Positions 1-6,322 of a stretch of DNA of 10,049 nt are shown piece after piece. The translations under genes and the position numbers were made by a program. The notes under the pieces were generated by a model that was not told the DNA's origin, ran no database searches, and saw nothing but the letters and a program-made list of their open reading frames with translations. The DNA is from Acidaminococcus fermentans (GTDB lineage Bacteria > Bacillota_C > Negativicutes > Acidaminococcales > Acidaminococcaceae): positions 1 to 10,049 of the forward strand of contig SFHH01000066.1 in the NCBI GenBank assembly GCA_004555735.1. The letters are read 5' to 3'. The first letter of the stretch is position 1; each line of letters begins with the position of its first letter.

Positions 1-456
1 AAACAAAGAGCGGAGCACATGGTCGCCGTCCACATCGAAAAGGATCGTCCCCCGCAGCTGCTTTCCGCTGAGTAGCTGCGGCAGCCAGACCCGGTCCGCT
101 TCCCACATCTCCTGATAGGGCAATTCCTCCAGGGAAAACCAGCAAGGTTCCATTTCCTCTGACAGGGTGGGGACGCCTTCCCATTTCCGGACGAAATAGA
201 CCATACCGCCATGGGACCAGTTTCCATCAGAGGGCTGGTCAAAATAAAGATCAGCCACTAAATCCAGATCTTCCGGGCGCACCCGGATTCCACTTTCTTC
301 CTGCAATTCCCGTACAGCGCACTGCCGCATGGTTTCTCCCGGTTCGATTTTTCCCCCGAACCCATTCCACTTCCCCACACCCATGCCCCGGCGTTTCCGG
401 CCCAGGAGCACCCTTCCGTTTTCGTCCAACAGGTAGACTAATGATGTATCCCTCAT
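1..456 (-). CDS. MTH1/MutT-like Nudix hydrolase (3' end cut by window edge)
   Basis: I translated this from the minus strand: 152 residues are visible and the C-terminus runs off the left edge. A complete Nudix box lies at residues 35-57, GX5EX7REUXEEXGU, read as GGKIEPGE near the start and RELQEESGI at the end; its glutamates bind the catalytic metal. The stretch KWNGFGGK just before it and the later MWEADRVW (117-124) match the human MTH1 (NUDT1) type of 8-oxo-dGTP diphosphatase, about 156 residues long, so only a few residues are missing. Asn31 corresponds to the base-recognising Asn33 of MTH1. Asp121 matches MTH1 Asp120, but the preceding position (Asp119 in MTH1) is Ala120. The ATG overlaps the stop of the M20 peptidase gene as ATGA, so the two are probably translated together. 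Sanitising oxidised nucleoside triphosphates is the likely role, but the exact substrate is inferred. Confidence 0.9.
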   Translation of the reverse strand, partial: MRDTSLVYLLDENGRVLLGRKRRGMGVGKWNGFGGKIEPGETMRQCAVRELQEESGIRVRPEDLDLVADLYFDQPSDGNWSHGGMVYFVRKWEGVPTLSEEMEPCWFSLEELPYQEMWEADRVWLPQLLSGKQLRGTILFDVDGDHVLRSLF

Positions 457-1574
457 TTTGTCAGCACCGCTTCCACTAGGGCTTTCAGGAATCGGAATCG
501 AGGTTCCAGGCTGCTGATTTCTCCATATTCTGTCACAGCATGCCCGTTCCCGCCGACAGGCCCCAGACCGTCCAGCGTAGGAATCCCCAGTGCAGAGGTA
601 AAGTTTCCATCACTGCCGCCCCCGGCAGCCTGCCACTGGAAGGTGATTCCCTCTTTCCGTCCCACTTCTTCTGCCAGCCTGCAGAAAGCCAGGGATTTTT
701 CAGTAGGCATCATAGGAGGCCGCGCCATCTTCCCTTCTACCTGTACTTTTACCCGAGGATCGAAAGGATGGGCTTCCAGGTCCCGGATAGCCTGCTCGAT
801 CCGTTCCCATTCGCTGACCTTTTCGATACGCACATCGATGACACACCGGCACTGGGCCGCCACCACATTGGCCGCGCTGCCGCCCTGGACCAGTCCGATA
901 TTGATGGTGGTCCCGGCTTCCCGATTCCCCAGCTCCATAATCTTTTCACCCCACCGGATGAATTCGTTGATGGCACTGGCGCCTTTATCCGGATTCACCC
1001 CTGCATGGGAAGCGATTCCCTGGAACGTAAGGGTAACCTTGCAGATGCCTTTCCGCTGGTTCACCAAGTCCCCATTAGGCCGGGCGCTTTCCATGATCAG
1101 GGCATGATCCGCCTTTTGGGCTTCCTGTTCGATGACGGGGCGGGAATAACGGGAACCGATTTCTTCATCGGGATTGAACAACAGGCAGATGCTGCCCTGG
1201 GCCTTTTCACAGCTGAGTGCTTCTGCCAGATACACCATGAACAGGTCTCCGCATTTCATATCTGCTGAACCAGGACCTTTGTAGTGGTTTCCGTCTATGG
1301 AAAAGGGCCGTTCTTCCACCGTCCCTATTGGAAAGACGGTATCCATATGGCCCAGGAGGATCACGTCATAATGGTCAGGATTCCCCCAGACAGCTTTCAG
1401 ACAGGGCCCCACAGCCTTTCCTACAGGGATCAGTTCTGTTTTCCAGCCTGCCTGATCCAGCCGCTGCCGGAGCCATGCTGCCACTCGGGCCGTCCCTTCC
1501 GGAAAGGTACTGAAAGAATCCATATTGACCAAGGTTTCCAGGTCTTTTAAATAATTTTCAACTGCAAAAGCCAT
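453..1574 (-). CDS. M20 family metallopeptidase, carboxypeptidase G2-like
   Basis: A 373-residue zinc exopeptidase. The metal ligands and catalytic residues of the M20A/glutamate carboxypeptidase family are all visible: His76 and Asp78 in GHMDTVFP, bridging Asp105 in PGSADMKCG, catalytic base Glu137 and ligand Glu138 in NPDEEIGS, Glu162 in MES, and His345 in GNGHAV. The central dimerisation domain (about 175-285) has GIASHAG with His190, the residue that completes the partner's active site in this family. Expected chemistry is removal of a C-terminal amino acid, often glutamate, from acyl-amino acids, folate fragments or small peptides; the substrate cannot be read from sequence. No signal peptide is seen, so it should be cytoplasmic. 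The start is supported by AGGAGG at 1582-1587. It is the first gene of a two-gene unit with the Nudix gene. Confidence 0.92.
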   Translation of the reverse strand: MAFAVENYLKDLETLVNMDSFSTFPEGTARVAAWLRQRLDQAGWKTELIPVGKAVGPCLKAVWGNPDHYDVILLGHMDTVFPIGTVEERPFSIDGNHYKGPGSADMKCGDLFMVYLAEALSCEKAQGSICLLFNPDEEIGSRYSRPVIEQEAQKADHALIMESARPNGDLVNQRKGICKVTLTFQGIASHAGVNPDKGASAINEFIRWGEKIMELGNREAGTTINIGLVQGGSAANVVAAQCRCVIDVRIEKVSEWERIEQAIRDLEAHPFDPRVKVQVEGKMARPPMMPTEKSLAFCRLAEEVGRKEGITFQWQAAGGGSDGNFTSALGIPTLDGLGPVGGNGHAVTEYGEISSLEPRFRFLKALVEAVLTK

Positions 1575-1581
1575 AATGTTC

Positions 1582-1587
1582 CCTCCT
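1582..1587 (-). promoter_or_regulatory. Ribosome binding site of the M20 peptidase gene
   Basis: The minus strand reads AGGAGG followed by a short spacer (GAACATT) and ATG, fixing the start of the peptidase at 1574. Confidence 0.8.
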
Positions 1588-1624
1588 TTTGCCGATCAAA
1601 GAACCGATGTTCTGGATTCCTTTT

Positions 1625-1653
1625 ATTATACAGGAAAAAGATAGATTTTTCCT
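1625..1653 (-). promoter_or_regulatory. Candidate promoter of the M20-Nudix pair
   Basis: On the minus strand a perfect TATAAT (1625-1630) lies about 50 bases before the start codon. The hexamer 17 bases upstream is AGGAAA (1648-1653), a poor -35. The spacer is filled by an inverted repeat (separate entry), which could allow repressor control. A promoter is needed here if the efflux operon upstream ends at its hairpin. Confidence 0.5.
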
Positions 1654-1654
1654 G
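1631..1654. repeat. Perfect 9-bp inverted repeat inside the promoter spacer
   Basis: CAGGAAAAA at 1631-1639 and TTTTTCCTG at 1646-1654 are exact inverted complements around a 6-base loop. The repeat abuts the TATAAT of the candidate peptidase promoter. It could be an operator, a hairpin at the end of the efflux transcript, or both; there is no T-run directly after it on the minus strand. Confidence 0.55.
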
Positions 1655-1668
1655 CTGAAGATGCAGAG

Positions 1669-1719
1669 AAGGCTGTGAAAGGCACCTTCCGTTTTTATCG
1701 GAAATCCCTTCACAGCCTT
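1669..1719. terminator. Long hairpin after the efflux operon, T-run on the plus strand
   Basis: AAGGCTGTGAA (1669-1679) pairs perfectly with TTCACAGCCTT (1709-1719), and an inner stem TTCCG/CGGAA extends it. It starts only 4 bases after the stop of the 55-residue membrane protein. The run of T that marks an intrinsic terminator follows on the plus strand (1716-1722), while on the minus strand only CCTTCTCT follows. It may act in both directions or mainly block antisense transcription; it may also protect the 3' end of the efflux mRNA. Confidence 0.6.
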
Positions 1720-1723
1720 TTTC

Positions 1724-1891
1724 TCATTGCGTAAGTTTCCCCACCACCCACATCAGCCCGGCCACGATCAAAATAAAGAGCAGCAAGGCCCGTGACCGGT
1801 CCTTGATGTCGAACCGGGTCTTGGGACGGTGGAGAAATTCTACAAATCCTCTCCATTTCTGCCGGAGAGTGGGCTTTGGCACTTCATTCAT
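1724..1891 (-). CDS. 55-residue single-pass membrane protein, coupled to the MacB-type permease
   Basis: I do not recognise a family. The reading frame opens further upstream at 2011, but that part is the permease gene in another frame; the credible start is the ATG at 1889-1891. There it overlaps the permease stop by 8 bases (ATGAATGA), giving 55 residues. Residues 1-34 are basic (PKPTLRQKWR, then HRPKTR and KDRSR) and residues 35-51 (ALLLFILIVAGLMWVVG) form one hydrophobic segment, followed by a short KLTQ tail. By the positive-inside rule the N-terminus would be cytoplasmic. No Shine-Dalgarno sequence precedes the ATG, so translation probably depends on ribosomes finishing the permease. 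The position suggests an accessory subunit or regulator of the efflux pump, which is inference. It is followed directly by a hairpin. Confidence 0.7.
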   Translation of the reverse strand: MNEVPKPTLRQKWRGFVEFLHRPKTRFDIKDRSRALLLFILIVAGLMWVVGKLTQ

Positions 1892-3098
1892 AACGCAGGG
1901 CGTCGATGGGGTCCAAGAGCGCTGCCTTTTTGGCCGGATACAGGCCAAAGAACAGACCGATGCCCACAGAGAACACCACGGAAATAATAGTAGCCAGTAC
2001 AGAGACCACAATGGGCCAGCCGATGATCTTGGCGGCGATCACAGAGACCACCGTCCCCAGGATCATGCCGGTGGTGCCCCCAGTGACCCCGATCACCATG
2101 GATTCCACCAGGAACTGGAGTAGGATGTCGTGATAGGTGGCACCTAAAGCTTTTCGGATTCCGATTTCCCTTGTCCGTTCCGTCACCGAGACCAGCATGA
2201 TGTTCATGATGCCGATGCCCCCTACCAGCAGACTGATCCCGGCCACAATGGCCAGCAGCAGGGTAATGGACCCAGTAGTCTCCTGGGCGGTCTTGATGAT
2301 TTCCGTCAGATCCCGGACGGAGAAGTCGTCATCCGTCCCTGCCTTGATCTTGTGCCGGATCCGGAGCAGGGTCACCACATCGGACTGGACCTGGGACACG
2401 GTATTTTCGTTTTCGCACTGGATGGTGATGTTTCGGATATAGGTGAGCCCCATGAGCCGCTGCATGGCGGTGGTCAAAGGGACGAATACAATATCATCCT
2501 GGTCCTGCCCCATGGCGGACTGTCCCTTGGAAGCTAGGACGCCGATCACCGTAAAGGGAGCTTTGTTGATCCGCATGATTTGTCCCACGGCATTTCCGTC
2601 CGGGAACAGGGTGTCCGCCACGGTCTTCCCGATGACACAGACCCGCTGCCGGCTGTTCATGTCCCGCTGGCTGTACATCCGTCCCTGTTCGATAGAATAG
2701 CTCCGGATGGACAGGATATTGGGGGTGACCCCTTGGACCTGGGAGGTCCAGTTCTGGTTCCCGGCTACCAGCTGGTAGCTGTTCTGGACTCCAGGTGCCA
2801 CATATTTGATGCCCTCCACATTTTTCTCGATGGCTTTGGCATCCTCATAAGTCAGTTTGGCCCCGCTGCCGCTGGCGATTCTCTGGCCATTGGCCGTCCG
2901 GCCACCGCTCATGACGATCAGCAGGTTGCTGCCCATGCTGGAAATATTTTCTTTGACCTTTTCCTGCATCCCCAGGCCCAGGGACACCATGGCGATCACG
3001 GCGCCCACCCCGATGATGATGCCCAGCATGGTCAGGAAGGTCCGGATCTTATTGGCCAGCATACCTTCAAAGGCCATTTTCACACATTCTCTAAACAA
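1884..3098 (-). CDS. MacB-type ABC transporter permease (FtsX fold)
   Basis: A 404-residue permease subunit of the MacB/LolC/FtsX family. Layout: a first membrane segment at about 19-41 (FLTMLGIIIGVGAVIAMVSL), a large extracytoplasmic MacB_PCD-type domain at about 45-275, then three more membrane helices at about 277-304, 328-358 and 364-388. The hallmark cytoplasmic coupling motif SVTERTREIGIRKALGA is at 304-320 and the family tail YPAKKAALLDPIDALRYE ends the protein. The ATPase is a separate gene here, unlike E. coli MacB where both are fused. The start codon is TTG (3096-3098), supported by AGGAGG 8 bases upstream and by family alignment of the first residues (RECVKMAF); it overlaps the ATPase stop by 8 bases. 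In this mechanism the permease does not carry substrate through the membrane but drives periplasmic export; substrates are unknown. Confidence 0.93.
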   Translation of the reverse strand: MFRECVKMAFEGMLANKIRTFLTMLGIIIGVGAVIAMVSLGLGMQEKVKENISSMGSNLLIVMSGGRTANGQRIASGSGAKLTYEDAKAIEKNVEGIKYVAPGVQNSYQLVAGNQNWTSQVQGVTPNILSIRSYSIEQGRMYSQRDMNSRQRVCVIGKTVADTLFPDGNAVGQIMRINKAPFTVIGVLASKGQSAMGQDQDDIVFVPLTTAMQRLMGLTYIRNITIQCENENTVSQVQSDVVTLLRIRHKIKAGTDDDFSVRDLTEIIKTAQETTGSITLLLAIVAGISLLVGGIGIMNIMLVSVTERTREIGIRKALGATYHDILLQFLVESMVIGVTGGTTGMILGTVVSVIAAKIIGWPIVVSVLATIISVVFSVGIGLFFGLYPAKKAALLDPIDALRYE

Positions 3099-3789
3099 CC
3101 ACCTGGCCTCCTCCCTCTTTTTCTTCCGTCAGCCGGCCGTCCCGCATCACCAGGATCCGCTGGGTCATGGCTGCCAGTTCCGGTTCGTGGGTGACCATGA
3201 TCACCGTTTTCCCCTCCTGGTTCAGCTTCTCGAAGATGTCAATGATTTCCAGGGTAGACTTAGTGTCTAGGTTCCCAGTGGGTTCATCAGCCATGATGAT
3301 GGCCGGATTGTTGATGAGAGCCCGGGCAATGGCCACCCGCTGCCGCTGGCCCCCGGACATTTCGTTGGGCTTGTGGTACATCCGTGTCCCCAGCCCCACA
3401 TCGGTCAAGGCCCGTTCCGCCCGTTTCGTCCGCTCTTCCAGGTTCACCCCGGCGTAAATCAGGGGCAGGGCCACGTTTTCCACCGCCGTCAGCCGGCTCA
3501 GCAGATTGAAGCTCTGGAACACGAACCCGATCCGCCGGTTCCGGGTCCGGGCCAGTTCATCGTCCGTATAATTGGCAATGTTCTTCCCTTCCAGGAAGTA
3601 TTCCCCTGAGGTGGGCCGGTCCAGACAGCCTAAGATATTCATCATGGTGGATTTCCCGCTGCCGGAAGGCCCCACGATGGAAGTGAATTTTCCCTGTTCG
3701 AAATTCACCGTCACATGGTTCAGGGCATAGACGATAGTATCTCCCATCTGGTAGCTTTTTACGATATCTTTCAGTTCGATGACGTTCAT
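3091..3789 (-). CDS. ABC transporter ATP-binding protein of the MacB/LolD class
   Basis: A 232-residue nucleotide-binding subunit with every expected motif: Walker A GPSGSGKST (40-48), Q-loop Gln92 in VFQSFNLL, signature MSGGQRQR (144-151), Walker B IIMADEP (164-170), D-loop GNLD and the switch His201 in VTHEP. SFNLL after the Q-loop and PTGNLD are typical of the LolD/MacB/FtsE branch. It should dimerise on the cytoplasmic face and drive the permease encoded immediately after it. The gene sits between the adaptor and permease genes: 19 bases separate it from the adaptor stop and that gap carries GGGAGGGA (3797-3804), a good ribosome binding site, while its own stop overlaps the permease start. 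The acidic, Gly-rich tail (TEEKEGGGQVVV) is not conserved. Confidence 0.95.
   Translation of the reverse strand: MNVIELKDIVKSYQMGDTIVYALNHVTVNFEQGKFTSIVGPSGSGKSTMMNILGCLDRPTSGEYFLEGKNIANYTDDELARTRNRRIGFVFQSFNLLSRLTAVENVALPLIYAGVNLEERTKRAERALTDVGLGTRMYHKPNEMSGGQRQRVAIARALINNPAIIMADEPTGNLDTKSTLEIIDIFEKLNQEGKTVIMVTHEPELAAMTQRILVMRDGRLTEEKEGGGQVVV
3107..3112 (-). promoter_or_regulatory. Ribosome binding site that supports the TTG start of the permease
   Basis: Inside the end of the ATPase gene the minus strand reads GGGAGGAGG; AGGAGG is followed by 8 bases and then TTG. This spacing favours the TTG at 3096-3098 over the internal ATG seven codons later. Confidence 0.75.
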
Positions 3790-3808
3790 GGCTTGGTCCC
3801 TCCCATCC

Positions 3809-4879
3809 TTAGATCGGAGGCCCCATCCGTCTATTGGTATTGCCCGTAGCTTTCGTGGTCTTCACTACCAGTTCCTCGCCCAGCTGGAGATCACCCTGGA
3901 CAGCCACCCGGTCTTCCCCTGTGAGCAGGACTTTCACAGGGACTCTCCGCGTCGTATTCGTGGCTTTGTCATAGACCAGCACGTACTTTTCCCCATTTTC
4001 CGTATGGATACACTTGTTGGATACGGTCAGGGCATCCTGGATTTCATCCACGATCACATTGGCCCGGGCGGTCATGGTAGGCAGCAGCTTCCCTTCGGAA
4101 TTTTCCACATCCACATAGCAGGTATAGTAGTTTACGTTGTTAGTGGTAGTGGCACTGCGGCCGATCAAAGTAATGACGCCTTTGAAAGTTTCGTTGGGAT
4201 AGGCATCCACGGTGAATTCCACGGTCTGGCCCTGTTTGATCTGGCCGATATCCGATTCATCCACCATCAGGTAGATCTGCATCTTGTCCAGGTTGGCCAC
4301 ACTCATCAATACCTGCGGTGTGGAAATACCGGAGGATACGGTCTGCCCCACCGGGGTAGGCTTGCCGATTACATAGCCGTCAATGGGCGTGCTGATCACC
4401 GTATCGTTCACGTTGGACGTGGCCTGTTCGTATTCAGCCTTGGCCACCCGGTAATTGGCCTCTGCGGTATCGAATACGCTCTGGGCAATGGCCCCCTGCT
4501 CAAGCAGGGCCTGATCCCGTTCGTACGTGGCCTGTTTGTCCACTAGGGCTGCCCGTTTCATTTCCTGGGTAGCCTTCAGGGATGTATCATCCAGTTTCAC
4601 CAGGGCCTGCCCGGCGGTCACATGCTGGTTTTCCGTCACATAGACCTGGACGATACGCCCGGTGATCTTGGAGTTGATATCTACGTTGTCCAGGGCTTTC
4701 AGAGCCCCGGTAGCGGAAATGGTCTTCCGCAGATTCCCCCGCTGCACTGCATCGGTCCGGGTAGCTGCCACAGCCTCCTGGGTCTTTTTCACCTGATAGT
4801 ATTTGTAGCCGCCGGCCCCGCCGGCAAGCAGGACCGCCAGGACAATCAGCAGCACTTTATGTTTCTGCACGATGTTCAC
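3809..4879 (-). CDS. MacA-like periplasmic adaptor (RND/HlyD-type membrane fusion protein)
   Basis: A 356-residue adaptor. An N-terminal membrane anchor lies at about 8-24 (KVLLIVLAVLLAGGAGG), so the rest is outside the inner membrane. The first lipoyl half-motif is at about 72-98 (ITGRIVQVYVTENQHVTAGQ and on), an alpha-helical hairpin rich in Gln, Glu and Ala at about 99-158, the second lipoyl half at about 160-182 (STPIDGYVIGKPTPVGQTV), a beta-barrel at about 197-275 (LMVDESDIGQIKQGQ), then a membrane-proximal domain. This order is that of MacA. It would bridge the MacB-type pump and an outer-membrane TolC-family duct not encoded here. The start is GTG (4877-4879) with GGAGG at 4888-4893. 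It is first in the four-gene efflux unit and is preceded by the terminator of the proline operon. Substrate is unknown; macrolides, peptides or lipids are all handled by relatives. Confidence 0.9.
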   Translation of the reverse strand: MNIVQKHKVLLIVLAVLLAGGAGGYKYYQVKKTQEAVAATRTDAVQRGNLRKTISATGALKALDNVDINSKITGRIVQVYVTENQHVTAGQALVKLDDTSLKATQEMKRAALVDKQATYERDQALLEQGAIAQSVFDTAEANYRVAKAEYEQATSNVNDTVISTPIDGYVIGKPTPVGQTVSSGISTPQVLMSVANLDKMQIYLMVDESDIGQIKQGQTVEFTVDAYPNETFKGVITLIGRSATTTNNVNYYTCYVDVENSEGKLLPTMTARANVIVDEIQDALTVSNKCIHTENGEKYVLVYDKATNTTRRVPVKVLLTGEDRVAVQGDLQLGEELVVKTTKATGNTNRRMGPPI

Positions 4880-4899
4880 GCTGTCTTCCCTCCATCATC

Positions 4900-4917
4900 T
4901 TCCTGCTGCAGCAGGAA
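4900..4917. repeat. 18-bp perfect palindrome in the leader of the adaptor gene
   Basis: TTCCTGCTGCAGCAGGAA reads the same on both strands and ends 6 bases before the GGAGG of the adaptor gene. As RNA it could fold as a 7-bp stem with a TGCA loop next to the ribosome binding site; as DNA it could bind a dimeric regulator. It overlaps the T-run of the upstream terminator. Confidence 0.5.
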
Positions 4918-4958
4918 AAAATACGGATGTACAGAGAATGGTCTCTCCCTACATCCGT
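4916..4958 (-). terminator. Intrinsic terminator of the obgE-proB-proA operon, or attenuator of the efflux operon
   Basis: On the minus strand ACGGATGTA pairs with TACATCCGT (4950-4958 with 4923-4931), and an inner AGAGA/TCTCT stem closes on a 4-base loop. It is followed at once by A and six T (4916-4921). It lies 95 bases after the proA stop and 37 bases before the GTG of the adaptor gene, so any transcript of the efflux operon starting upstream must pass it. Confidence 0.85.
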
Positions 4959-4972
4959 TCCCTCATTCTCTT

Positions 4973-4990
4973 ATCATTGGAATGATTGTA
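4973..4990 (-). promoter_or_regulatory. Weak candidate promoter element and operator-like inverted repeat before the efflux operon
   Basis: On the minus strand TACAAT (4985-4990) resembles a -10 box but has no good -35 at 16-18 bases. ATCATT (4973-4978) and AATGAT (4981-4986), separated by 2 bases, form an inverted repeat that overlaps it. This is the most promoter-like spot between proA and the adaptor gene, but the support is thin. Confidence 0.25.
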
Positions 4991-5052
4991 ATCGAGAAAA
5001 ATGAACTCTCCATGAAAAGACTCTAAACAACTTTGTGATTTTACCTGTCCCG

Positions 5053-6309
5053 TCACTTCCGCACCTGGCCATTGCCGTTGACCAAATATTTAGTGGTGGT
5101 CAGTTCCGGCAGGGCCATAGGTCCTCTGGCATGGAGTTTCTGGGTACTGATACCGATTTCCGCTCCGAAGCCGAATTCAAACCCATCGGTGAACCGGGTG
5201 GACGCATTCACATAGACGGCCGCTGCATCTACCAGCTGCTGGAATTTCCGGGCATTTTCATAGTTATCCGTCACAATGGCTTCCGAATGGCCGGTGCTGT
5301 ACCGGCGGATATGGGCCACCGCTTCTTCCAAGCTGTCCACCACTTTCACGGAAAGACGCAGATCCCCATATTCCGTGGCCCAGTCCTCTTCCGTAGCCGG
5401 CTGCACATCACAGCTGTAGCTCTGGGTCCTGGCATCCCCCAGGATGGTCACATGGGCTTTTTTATAAGCATCCAGCATAGCCGGCAGGAACGCATCTGCG
5501 ATATCTTTGTGGACCAGCAGGGTTTCCATGGCATTGCAGGTAGACGGCCGGTTCGCCTTGGCATTCATGGCGATGTCCACCGCCATGGGCACATTGGCAT
5601 AGGCATCCACATAGGTATGGCAGACCCCGGCACCGGTTTCGATCACCGGCACGGAAGCATTGTGGACCACATTCTTGATGAGGCCGGCTCCGCCTCGGGG
5701 GATCACTACATCTACCAGCCCTTCCAGATGGATCAGTTCGTCCACCGCAGCCCGATCCGGCACATTGACGAACTGGACAGCTCCCTGGGGCAGGCCAGCC
5801 TTCTCTCCGTAAGCAATCAGTACATCGCTGACCGCCTTGTTGGAATGGAGAGCTTCCCGTCCCCCTTTCAGGATCACGGCGTTCCCGCTTTTCATGCACA
5901 GAGCAATGGCATCAGCGGTCACGTTGGGACGGGCTTCATAGATGATGCCGATGACGCCCAGCGGTACGGAGATTTTCGTGATGGTCAGTCCGTTGGGCAA
6001 GTTGGCCCCGCTGAGGATCCGCCCCACCGGATCCGGGAGCCCGGCCACCTGGCGGATGCCTTCGGCCATTTGGGCAAGCCGGTCATGGGTCAGCAGCAGA
6101 CGGTCCAGGAGAGAATCCCGGAGACCGTTCTTCCGGCCTTCTTCCATATCCACGGCGTTGGCTTCCAGGATGGTTTTTTCTTCCGCCAGGAGCCCATCTG
6201 CCATGCTTTCCAGGATTTCATTCTTCACACGGGTATTCAGGATGCCCAGTTCCAGAGAAGCTCTTTTAGCCGCTTCTCCCTGGGTCCGTACCATTCCCAC
6301 TTCGTACAT
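5053..6309 (-). CDS. proA: Glutamate-5-semialdehyde dehydrogenase (gamma-glutamyl phosphate reductase)
   Basis: Second enzyme of proline synthesis: it reduces gamma-glutamyl phosphate with NADPH to glutamate 5-semialdehyde, which cyclises to pyrroline-5-carboxylate. Cytoplasmic, aldehyde dehydrogenase fold. The catalytic cysteine is Cys258 in NRPSTCNAMETLLVH; other ProA signatures are VPLGVIGIIYEARPNVT (115-131), the cofactor region NAVILKGGREA (143-153), and GFGAEIGISTQKLHARGPM (380-398). I chose the ATG at 6307-6309, giving 418 residues, close to the usual 415-420. The frame stays open to an ATG at 6363, but those 18 residues lie inside proB and match nothing in the family. The chosen start leaves 13 bases after the proB stop, containing a G-rich imperfect ribosome site (AAGGGGG). 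A start five codons later is also possible. It is last in the obgE-proB-proA unit. Confidence 0.95.
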   Translation of the reverse strand: MYEVGMVRTQGEAAKRASLELGILNTRVKNEILESMADGLLAEEKTILEANAVDMEEGRKNGLRDSLLDRLLLTHDRLAQMAEGIRQVAGLPDPVGRILSGANLPNGLTITKISVPLGVIGIIYEARPNVTADAIALCMKSGNAVILKGGREALHSNKAVSDVLIAYGEKAGLPQGAVQFVNVPDRAAVDELIHLEGLVDVVIPRGGAGLIKNVVHNASVPVIETGAGVCHTYVDAYANVPMAVDIAMNAKANRPSTCNAMETLLVHKDIADAFLPAMLDAYKKAHVTILGDARTQSYSCDVQPATEEDWATEYGDLRLSVKVVDSLEEAVAHIRRYSTGHSEAIVTDNYENARKFQQLVDAAAVYVNASTRFTDGFEFGFGAEIGISTQKLHARGPMALPELTTTKYLVNGNGQVRK

Positions 6310-6322
6310 GGTTTCCGCCCCC

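Noticed and set aside
540..1268. 242-codon plus-strand frame inside the M20 peptidase gene
   Set aside because: Antisense shadow; the minus-strand frame has all metal ligands of the M20 family.
1892..2011. Longer start for the 55-residue membrane protein
   Set aside because: The 40 upstream codons are the permease's C-terminal helix region read in another frame; the product MWSLYWLLLFPW and on is an out-of-frame echo of a membrane helix.
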